DNA of 5,530 bases from Caldifarciminota bacterium. Its GTDB lineage: Bacteria; Hydrothermota; 32-111; QNBC01. The notes under the pieces are model-generated. The model made no database searches, was not told the origin of the DNA, and saw nothing but the letters and a program-made list of their open reading frames with translations. Of the stretch, positions 1 to 5,387 are shown one piece after another. Position numbers and translations under genes: made by a program. The stretch is from the NCBI GenBank assembly GCA_015486655.1, contig WFRF01000110.1, forward strand, positions 1 to 5,530. The letters run 5' to 3'. Each line of letters starts with the position of its first letter. Positions within the stretch are counted from its first letter, which is position 1.

Positions 1-480
1 AAGAAGAAAATCGAGAGTTTTGACCATTTTCATTTCTCCGATTATCCTATAAGCGTATATCTAATGGACTCCAGAAATGACAATCTACCGATTCCGTCGA
101 GATGCAAGGGACCTCTCAAATCAACAATTCTATGGGCTGACACATTGCTCCGAACGGACACAATGCCATTCAAGATGTTTGTCATGCACGGACCACCCCG
201 TGATCCGTCCGAACATAACCAACAAAACAACGATCTTGTAATGAGTGTGGCCAAAAAGAACAATGTAAATTTCATTCTGTGCGGACACACACATGTTAAC
301 GCAATATACGATAACGACATGCATAAATATGACAAGATAGAGGCTGCCCATGAACCTCTTGTGGTTCAGACAGGGACTGCTTGTAAAACATTTTTGCCTC
401 TTGCAGTAATTAGGGAAATGGATTTTTATTTTAGCGGAGATTCCTTGAACGATAAATTCATATATTTAAGAAAAAAATGA
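1..480 (+). CDS. Calcineurin-like metallophosphoesterase, C-terminal part (5' truncated by window edge)
   Basis: The frame is open from base 1 to the TGA at 478-480, giving 159 visible residues. The start lies outside the window. The visible part matches the second half of the metallophosphoesterase (calcineurin-like) fold: a strand and turn 'YLMDSR' (20-25), a WADTLL helix (45-50), the metal-binding 'MHGPP' motif (H63) and 'CGHTH' (H96, H98), then 'QTGTA' (123-127) near the end. In this family these histidines coordinate a two-metal centre that hydrolyses phosphomono- or diesters. The N-terminal D-x-H, GDxxD and GNH(E/D) motifs must lie upstream, so the internal ATG at 64 is not a credible start. 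No membrane segment is visible in this part. The substrate cannot be read from the sequence. Its stop overlaps the next gene's start (ATGA, 477-480), so the two are probably co-translated. Confidence 0.85.
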   Translation, partial: KKKIESFDHFHFSDYPISVYLMDSRNDNLPIPSRCKGPLKSTILWADTLLRTDTMPFKMFVMHGPPRDPSEHNQQNNDLVMSVAKKNNVNFILCGHTHVNAIYDNDMHKYDKIEAAHEPLVVQTGTACKTFLPLAVIREMDFYFSGDSLNDKFIYLRKK

Positions 481-1241
481 CCGGTACATTATTTAAATAC
501 TATTTAAAGAAAACGTTAAAATCTCCCCTTACGTATATCTATCTTTTGGGAATACCGGTATATGCATTGATATTTAATCTGTTTATAAAAACAAATATTA
601 TAATTATAAATTCCGCAACTTTTCAAAAAAATCAATTCAGTAATTTCCAGGTTGTTTCCATTAACATTATTTCATTTATGACAACCGCATATTTGATCGG
701 GGTGTCTTCTTCCATTTTGAGGGACCGCTATATAAAATATGAAAAAAAATTCTTTGAAGAGATAACAAGAATCACAACCATAATAGGAATAGCTACAATT
801 TCAACACTTCCTTATCTCATAATGTACATTATTATCCTGTTAACCAATAACTTCGGGTTTGACAGAAGTATTTTACTGTTCTTGACATCAATTTTATTTA
901 TGATAATTATGCTCTCCGTTTTTATGGGATTGTTGGCTAATTTCTTAAAAAGAGGAGCTCTTTATATAACCGGATGGATTGTTTACATACTGTCATTATT
1001 GCTTCCCATAGCAGAGAGGAAAATCATATCAGGAGAACCGGGCTCAATAATAAATGCCGTTATTGAATCATTAAAAGGAATCTTGCCCCCTTTCGGCAAT
1101 CTGATGAAAATAGTTGAAAGTAACAGCTACGATGCCATCTCCAATGCCATTCTTTATACCATAGTATTGATTGTAATAATTCTTTTATACACTGAAGGAG
1201 TAAATTTTGCCAAAAAGAAATTGTATCATGGCAATCGATGA
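477..1241 (+). CDS. Six-helix integral membrane protein, probable ABC-2-type permease subunit
   Basis: This 254-residue protein is very hydrophobic, with about six membrane segments at roughly 18-38, 59-80, 99-122, 131-154, 160-179 and 221-239. A short basic helix (K7-K15) precedes the first, and a basic tail (AKKKLYHGNR) follows the last. The size, the 'LKKTLKSPLTYIYLLGIPVYAL' type of N-terminus (split here only as a pattern) and a large loop between segments 5 and 6 resemble ABC-2 transporter permeases, which pair with a separate ATPase to export lipids, polysaccharides or drugs. No ATPase gene is in view; it could lie upstream. The ATG start overlaps the phosphoesterase stop as ATGA and has no good Shine-Dalgarno sequence, so translation is probably coupled. 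The membrane topology is clear, but the family assignment rests on general resemblance only. Other polytopic families remain possible. Confidence 0.55.
   Translation: MTGTLFKYYLKKTLKSPLTYIYLLGIPVYALIFNLFIKTNIIIINSATFQKNQFSNFQVVSINIISFMTTAYLIGVSSSILRDRYIKYEKKFFEEITRITTIIGIATISTLPYLIMYIIILLTNNFGFDRSILLFLTSILFMIIMLSVFMGLLANFLKRGALYITGWIVYILSLLLPIAERKIISGEPGSIINAVIESLKGILPPFGNLMKIVESNSYDAISNAILYTIVLIVIILLYTEGVNFAKKKLYHGNR
1195..1200 (+). promoter_or_regulatory. Ribosome binding site that selects the TTG start of ruvX
   Basis: AAGGAG stands 6 nt before the TTG at 1207, inside the end of the membrane-protein gene. The nearest in-frame ATG (1228) would cut off most of the first beta strand of the RNase H-like fold, just before the conserved Asp, and has no comparable site. 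This motif therefore decides for TTG. Confidence 0.75.
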
Positions 1242-1623
1242 GGGGAGAAAAAGGGTAGGCATAGCCGTGACGGATGAATCAGGGGAAATTGCTTTCCCTT
1301 ACAAAACCGTGGACAAAAATATCGCAATAAGGGAAATACTTTCTGTTATACGAGAGAGGGATGTAAAAACCATAATTATAGGATTACCATTTAATACAGA
1401 CGGCAGCAGAGGGTTTCGTTATGAAGAAGTAACAAACTTCGCAAGGGCAATTAAGAATAGAGCCGATGTTGAACTTTACGGTATTGATGAAAGATATTCT
1501 ACGGAAGAGGCAAAGGATGTTCTTGAGTCTTATCCCGGGAAAAAAACGTTTGATATAGACGCTATTGAGGCTTTCGTGATACTTAAGAGGTTTCTGAATA
1601 ATGAAAAAACTTATCCTGTTTAG
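1207..1623 (+). CDS. ruvX: RuvX/YqgF family nuclease (putative Holliday junction resolvase, pre-16S rRNA processing)
   Basis: At 138 residues this has the normal length for YqgF/RuvX, an RNase H-like cytoplasmic nuclease family linked to Holliday-junction resolution and, in E. coli, to maturation of the 5' end of 16S rRNA. The family pattern is complete: 'AIDEGRKRVGIAV' (D11, strand 1), 'IIIGLPFNTDGSRG' (56-69, the GLP-x(3)-DG signature), 'YGIDERYST' (91-99, the DER-x-[ST]T motif) and 'DIDAIEAFVILKRFL' (116-130; D118 fits the last acidic site). The start is a TTG with a good AAGGAG site. It lies 35 bp inside the membrane-protein gene, and its own last 23 bp overlap mltG. A close association of ruvX and mltG is also known in Firmicutes (yrrK, yrrL). 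Identification is firm; which of the two biochemical roles dominates is not visible. Confidence 0.93.
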   Translation: MPKRNCIMAIDEGRKRVGIAVTDESGEIAFPYKTVDKNIAIREILSVIRERDVKTIIIGLPFNTDGSRGFRYEEVTNFARAIKNRADVELYGIDERYSTEEAKDVLESYPGKKTFDIDAIEAFVILKRFLNNEKTYPV

Positions 1624-2572
1624 TTTGGCATTTCTATTGTTCGCAGGTTGCGGTAAACCGGATAACAAATATGTTTATGTAACTATACCGCACGGAGCCA
1701 ATCTCAACGATATAGCAAAGATTTTAAAGGGACAGCATGTCATCTCCAATGAAAACACGTTTAAGATAATTGCTAAACTGGAACATAAAGATAAAGTCTT
1801 AAAATCAGGTATTTACAGATTAAAGGTGCATTCCTCATCAAGAGAAATCATTACCATTCTTGCCGAAGGACTATCAGAATCTGTCAAAATCACAATTCCC
1901 GAGGGATACACATTAAAACAGATATATGGTTTATTGAAAGGCAAATTCCATATTTCCAAAACGAGCTTTGATAATTACACACATGATAAAACGGTTCTAA
2001 GGCATTACGGAATAAAGGGGCATTCCCTCGAAGGGTACCTTTTTCCCGACACATATATGTTTAGTGCATCCTCTTCATTGGATGAAATCATAGAAAAACT
2101 TTTATCTCATTTTAATGAAATATATGCATCCGAATCAACTGCTTATTGGAGTAAATTAAAGCGGCCGCGATACAAAATAATTATAATGGCCTCACTTATA
2201 CAAGCTGAAGCTCGATTTACATCTGAGATGCCTGTTATTGCAAGCGTATATTATAACAGATTGAGAAAAGGGTATAGATTGGAATGCGATCCTACCGTGA
2301 TTTATGCAATAGGACATCACAAGAATATACTAACATATAAAGATTTAAAAATCAATTCCCCTTACAATACATACAAATACTACGGACTTCCTCCGGGACC
2401 CATTTGTAATCCGGGAAAAATGGCTATCAGAGCGGCTCTGGCTCCCGCTAAAACCGATTACCTGTACTTCGTTGCAAATACGGATGGTCATCATCTCTTT
2501 GCCAAAAGTTTGAGAGAACACGAAAAAAACATTAGAAAGGTCAGAAAGTATAAGAAATCTCACCGGAAATAA
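1601..2572 (+). CDS. mltG: MltG/YceG endolytic murein transglycosylase with lipoprotein signal peptide
   Basis: MltG cleaves nascent peptidoglycan strands and is thought to terminate glycan elongation at the membrane. At 323 residues this is full length. A LysM-like region (about 27-60) and a second 'VKITIPEGYTLKQI' unit (95-108) come first. The YceG domain follows: 'EGYLFPDTY' (144-152), 'ASLIQAEARF' (197-206; E203 aligns with E. coli catalytic E218), 'YYNRLRKG' (217-224), 'DPTVIYAIG' (230-238), 'SPYNTY' (253-258), 'GLPPGPICNPG' (262-272) and 'YFVAN'/'HHLF' (289-300). The N-terminus is unusual. In place of the usual transmembrane helix it has a lipobox signal, 'LFAGC', with Cys17 as the lipidation site and Gly at +2. 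The first Glu of the usual E-x-E pair is Gln201. The start is an ATG with AAGAGG 10 nt upstream, 23 bp inside ruvX. The last 32 bp overlap the convergent Omp85 gene. Confidence 0.95.
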   Translation: MKKLILFSLAFLLFAGCGKPDNKYVYVTIPHGANLNDIAKILKGQHVISNENTFKIIAKLEHKDKVLKSGIYRLKVHSSSREIITILAEGLSESVKITIPEGYTLKQIYGLLKGKFHISKTSFDNYTHDKTVLRHYGIKGHSLEGYLFPDTYMFSASSSLDEIIEKLLSHFNEIYASESTAYWSKLKRPRYKIIIMASLIQAEARFTSEMPVIASVYYNRLRKGYRLECDPTVIYAIGHHKNILTYKDLKINSPYNTYKYYGLPPGPICNPGKMAIRAALAPAKTDYLYFVANTDGHHLFAKSLREHEKNIRKVRKYKKSHRK

Positions 2573-3857
2573 CAGAGAGGCTCGGCTCTCTCCATGAAGG
2601 GGCGGCAACATTAATTCTCATTTTACTTGCGTTTGTAAATAGAGTAACAAATACACCCGAGGAGTAAATTCTTTTACTGAAATTTGCGAAATCTAAAATA
2701 ATTCCTGTGGATATAAACTCATTTATACGATACGAAAGATCATTTCGAACAATTAGAAATTTATCAGCACTATATGTCATTGATTTATAACCTCGTACGC
2801 CGTTAAACCCGCATAAATCGTTTTGCATTACGGTGGGAAGAGAATCAATAGGATAATCATAGTTGCCGTAATATGAGGATTGAAAACCGAATTTATCAAT
2901 CCCGAACCCAAATTTTCCTCTTATATTAAAATCCATATAATAACCCGCACAATACTGATTACCCGTCAATCGCCAAACAACATCAAAAAGTTTTCTCTTA
3001 AATTTACCTCCTGTAAGAATATACCTCTCAAAATAGGTGTTGCTCTTGTTTATTCCAATGCCAGCGACAAAGGAATTAGCATTATAGGATTCTCCTGCAA
3101 TTGCTATTTCTCCGCCTATCAGATAATCGGTGGTGTCTATTACGGAATAATTCAACATTGATACGATATCCAAATCGCTGTATTTTATATTCTTCATATA
3201 GGCAACTATATTAATGTTTTTGTTTCTGCCATACGCCGAATATTTAAAATTAAGATACCCGTTACTCCCGAAAAGTGAGTTGCTAAATATCGAAAATCTC
3301 CCGCTTAACGTATTATTAATGTACGAAACATTTCCACCGATTGTTGTTCTTTTTCTGCTTTTAAGAGGGAAATATATGAAGTATTTACCTTTTTTGTTTA
3401 GAATTTTGTATTTTCCCTTCACTCTTACAAATGAAATTGAAGACAGCTTCTTCATCAACTTTTGCACATCACTTTCTCTGTAGTAATTATCGTAAATATT
3501 TTTCCCCCAGACATTCAAGTACTTATTAATTGATTTTGTATTTGTTTCCATGCCGCTTACAATAACATATTCTCCCTTTACTATTTTAATGTCAACATCC
3601 GTACTTTCCCCTTTTGACTCGAGATTAACTATTCCCTCTGCAAAGGGATACCCGTGATTCAGATATCTATTTACTTCCTTTAAAACAATACTTTTTATTT
3701 TATTTAATTCTACGGGGTATTCTATATTGTCTAAATGAGCAATCACCTCTTTATTGTTAGAGGTGACTGATCTGATTAAATATTTTCTTGGGGAAGAGTA
3801 GCAACCTGATAAAATCAGGCTGCTACTGAGAATTAGCAAAAAATACCGTATCTTCAA
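2541..3857 (-). CDS. Lipid-anchored small Omp85 (BamA/TamA-like) outer membrane barrel protein
   Basis: This 438-residue protein has a lipoprotein signal peptide (basic 'MKIR', hydrophobic 5-16, lipobox 'LSGC', Cys19). Two POTRA-like units follow: about 52-100, with 'YLNHGYPFAEG' (65-75), and about 98-165, with a helix-helix-strand 'LMKKLSSISFVRVKGKYKI'. The region from about 168 to the end is rich in alternating, Gly/Tyr/Asn-rich beta strands. It carries the Omp85 signature 'VRGY' (354-357) and ends in 'ISYTF', a C-terminal aromatic beta-signal. The family inserts or exports proteins or lipids at the outer membrane. The barrel of about 270 residues is short against BamA (about 390). A lipidated TamA variant, TamL, is reported in Bacteroidetes/Chlorobi, and this could be comparable, but no TamB is adjacent. 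The TTG start (3857) is inside the preceding gene and has no clear Shine-Dalgarno; an in-frame stop at 3882-3884 limits alternatives. Two barrel cysteines (303, 349) are unusual. Confidence 0.8.
   Translation of the reverse strand: MKIRYFLLILSSSLILSGCYSSPRKYLIRSVTSNNKEVIAHLDNIEYPVELNKIKSIVLKEVNRYLNHGYPFAEGIVNLESKGESTDVDIKIVKGEYVIVSGMETNTKSINKYLNVWGKNIYDNYYRESDVQKLMKKLSSISFVRVKGKYKILNKKGKYFIYFPLKSRKRTTIGGNVSYINNTLSGRFSIFSNSLFGSNGYLNFKYSAYGRNKNINIVAYMKNIKYSDLDIVSMLNYSVIDTTDYLIGGEIAIAGESYNANSFVAGIGINKSNTYFERYILTGGKFKRKLFDVVWRLTGNQYCAGYYMDFNIRGKFGFGIDKFGFQSSYYGNYDYPIDSLPTVMQNDLCGFNGVRGYKSMTYSADKFLIVRNDLSYRINEFISTGIILDFANFSKRIYSSGVFVTLFTNASKMRINVAAPSWREPSLSVISGEISYTF
2574..2591. repeat. Short hairpin just after the mltG stop
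   Basis: AGAGAG (2574-2579) pairs perfectly with CTCTCT (2586-2591) around a 6-nt loop, starting 2 nt after the mltG stop codon and lying inside the convergent Omp85 gene (residues R-E-P-S-L-S). There is no T-run on the + side and only a weak TTATTT stretch on the - side, so it is not a classical intrinsic terminator. It might still protect or end the mltG mRNA. Confidence 0.3.
3797..3827 (-). repeat. Strong mRNA stem-loop in the lipobox codons of the Omp85 gene
   Basis: On the coding (-) strand AGTAGCAGCCTGAT pairs with ATCAGGTTGCTACT around a TTT loop: 14 pairs, 13 Watson-Crick and one G-U. On the + strand the G-U position is an A-C mismatch, so the structure is complete only in the mRNA of the minus operon. 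The stem spans codons 11-21 of the Omp85 gene, including the L-S-G-C lipobox, and contains the TAG stop (3823-3825) of the upstream small protein gene in its 5' arm. No T-run follows, so it is not a terminator. Confidence 0.7.
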
Positions 3858-4176
3858 CAGTATAGTAATTTCTGTAAATGGTTATCTTACCAAACAGATT
3901 GACACTGTCCGTATAACCGACATGAACAATTAGTTTTGACCAATCAACGGCAATAGAAATGCTGTCTTCCGGTATATCTATATTCTTTTCTTTTAAAAAT
4001 TCTCTGAACTTATCTCTCAACTTTCCTTCGGTAGCATTTGTTCCTTCGTATGTCATCTCCGTATCAATCTTATCACGTAAATCGGCATGTTTTACCTTGA
4101 TACCGATAAAAAGAATACCGGTATATATTATTAGAGCAATAATTCCGAGAATTACAATATACCAGAAAACTCTCAT
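3823..4176 (-). CDS. Small single-pass membrane protein of unknown function
   Basis: This 117-residue protein has one N-terminal hydrophobic segment (about 5-26, 'FWYIVILGIIALIIYTGILFIG' in pattern) without a lipobox or evident signal-peptidase site, so it is probably anchored in the inner membrane. An exported domain of about 90 residues follows: a charged helical part (K29-D37), a second helix 'LRDKFREFLKEKNI' (54-67), then strands 'ISIAVDW', 'LIVHVGYTDSV' and 'KITIYRNYYTV'. The helix plus strands resembles small DUF4845-like bitopic proteins, but I cannot confirm this. I chose the ATG at 4176 because it makes a TGATG junction with the TPR gene and sits 5 nt after GAAGGG. A TTG one codon upstream (4179) is only 2 nt from that site. 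Its end overlaps the Omp85 gene by 35 bp, so the three genes are probably translated as one unit. I assign no function. Confidence 0.75.
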   Translation of the reverse strand: MRVFWYIVILGIIALIIYTGILFIGIKVKHADLRDKIDTEMTYEGTNATEGKLRDKFREFLKEKNIDIPEDSISIAVDWSKLIVHVGYTDSVNLFGKITIYRNYYTVEDTVFFANSQ

Positions 4177-5375
4177 CAATACCCTTCTATCTTTTGAGTG
4201 TAATATTGTATCCTTTTATTCGCATATCTTATTCGTGAATTGGCATATTGAGCCCAACTTGGGTCATTCTTCGCAAGTCCCATTTTATAATATTTAATTG
4301 CCACTTTAAGTTTTTTAATGGCTTTCGAATAACTGCTCAATCTGCCTGCTTCATAAAGATAGATATCTCCTCTCAAAATAGGGACAGCGGCACTGTTAGG
4401 ATTTATCTTTTCAGCTCTCGCAAGTATTGCTCTTGCCTTACTGAAATTTTTTAATTTTTCGATATACATCTGAGCATACAAATAATAGGCGGGTTCACTT
4501 TTGGGATTAACCTCTATTGCCTTTTCATAGTACTGTTTTGCATAACTGTACTGTCTCATTTGCTCATAGGTTTGTGCAATTCTTGTAAATATGGGAGCAT
4601 ATTTAGGCATCTGTACGGCAAGTTGTTTAAAAATTGCAAGTGCATTTGAGTATTTTTTTGCACCCACGTATGCGTCACCGAGATTGAGTTTAATCTGCAG
4701 ATCCCTCGGGTGTTGCGATGACAACCATTCTAAAACAGGAATTGCATCCTGGTATTTATTCAAGCTTACAGCGGCTTTACTAAATGCAATGGCAATTTCT
4801 TCATTTTTCGGATCCAGTTTGTATGCCTTCTTATAAAATGCAAAGGCTTTCCTGTCTTCATGTCTCATCTGGCAATCCAACCCCAATCCCAGACATGCAT
4901 AAGCATAGGTCGAATCTATTTGAAGTGATCTGTTAAACATGGAATCCGCTTTACTGTAATTGCCCATATCGTAATATAATCTTCCCAAAGAATAACAAAT
5001 TTTGGGATTGTTCGGATTTTTATTTCTGGCGGCAAACAAGGTTTTTTCGGCGGCATCATTTAATCCCATTCCTTCATACGTATGAGCAAGAAGTATATAT
5101 GCGCTGATAAAATTGGAACTGTCCGCTATAGCTTTTTTAAGCATGTTTTCCGCGAGATCATACTCTTTATTAGTATAATGAGAATATCCTATATCATAAT
5201 ATTCCTGAGCGCTGTGCGTGTTATTCGCCGTTGTGTCCTCTCCTATTACAACACCGGTATCAATCTCTCCGGTATCTGCCGCCGTAACATTCTTTGTACC
5301 GTTTGATGTTCCGGTGGAAGCACACCCCATGTAAACCAACGAAAGCATAATAAGCGCAATTATAATTTTTTTCAT
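4176..5375 (-). CDS. Lipoprotein with nine tetratricopeptide (TPR) units
   Basis: This is a 399-residue protein. Its lipoprotein signal peptide ends in 'VYMGC' (Cys18, Ala at +2). A flexible Thr/Gly/Asp-rich linker (19-54) follows, then consecutive 34-residue TPRs at about 55-88, 89-122, 123-156, 157-190, 191-224, 225-258, 259-292, a 35-residue unit at 293-327 and an expanded 45-residue unit at 328-372. Each has the usual pattern (Y..LG..Y...G.Y..A...Y.KA..L.P). A Tyr/Arg/Lys-rich helix closes the protein (373-399). TPR solenoids are protein-binding scaffolds, and the lipid anchor places this one at the periplasmic face of a membrane. With a downstream Omp85 gene it could play a BamD-like accessory role, but BamD has only about five TPRs and about 245 residues. 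The ATG start is well supported by AGGAGG 5 nt upstream. The partner is unknown. Confidence 0.9.
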   Translation of the reverse strand: MKKIIIALIMLSLVYMGCASTGTSNGTKNVTAADTGEIDTGVVIGEDTTANNTHSAQEYYDIGYSHYTNKEYDLAENMLKKAIADSSNFISAYILLAHTYEGMGLNDAAEKTLFAARNKNPNNPKICYSLGRLYYDMGNYSKADSMFNRSLQIDSTYAYACLGLGLDCQMRHEDRKAFAFYKKAYKLDPKNEEIAIAFSKAAVSLNKYQDAIPVLEWLSSQHPRDLQIKLNLGDAYVGAKKYSNALAIFKQLAVQMPKYAPIFTRIAQTYEQMRQYSYAKQYYEKAIEVNPKSEPAYYLYAQMYIEKLKNFSKARAILARAEKINPNSAAVPILRGDIYLYEAGRLSSYSKAIKKLKVAIKYYKMGLAKNDPSWAQYANSRIRYANKRIQYYTQKIEGY

Positions 5376-5380
5376 GTGGG

Positions 5381-5386
5381 CCTCCT
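5381..5386 (-). promoter_or_regulatory. Strong ribosome binding site of the TPR lipoprotein gene
   Basis: AGGAGG on the - strand, 5 nt before the ATG at 5375, lies in the only intergenic gap of the window (12 nt). It is the best Shine-Dalgarno match seen here and contrasts with the site-less TTG start of the Omp85 gene in the same operon. This would fit high output of the TPR protein relative to the barrel. Confidence 0.8.
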
Positions 5387-5387
5387 G

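Noticed and set aside
187..202. Hairpin CACGG/CCGTG in the phosphoesterase gene
   Set aside because: A 5-bp stem inside codons for the conserved HGPPRD region; expected by chance and explained by the protein.
42..351. Two minus-strand open frames over the phosphoesterase (42-335 and 130-351)
   Set aside because: They lie opposite a gene with clear HGPP and GHTH motifs, have Cys/Ser-rich composition without recognisable domains, and lack a supported start.
1228..1623. ATG at 1228 as the start of ruvX
   Set aside because: It would remove most of the first beta strand before the conserved Asp and lacks a ribosome binding site, while TTG 1207 has AAGGAG at 6 nt.
2161..2168. GC-only palindrome GCGGCCGC in AT-rich DNA
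   Set aside because: A single 8-mer coding for part of K-R-P-R in MltG; no repeat or context suggests a signal.
2574..2591. Intrinsic terminator between the convergent operons
   Set aside because: The stem is only 6 bp, and no T-run follows on the + strand; it is kept only as a weak hairpin.
2880..3483. Plus-strand open frames opposite the Omp85 gene (2880-3161 and 3214-3483)
   Set aside because: They lie antisense to a protein with signal peptide, VRGY and C-terminal beta-signal; no domain or ribosome binding site supports them.
4174..4179. TTG at 4179 as the start of the small membrane protein
   Set aside because: It is only 2 nt from the GAAGGG site; the next codon is ATG in a TGATG junction at proper spacing.
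3959..5306. Plus-strand open frames opposite the small protein and TPR genes (3959-4297, 4248-4454, 4591-4836, 5082-5306)
   Set aside because: They lie antisense to regular 34-residue TPR repeats and the small protein gene, and have no recognisable features of their own.
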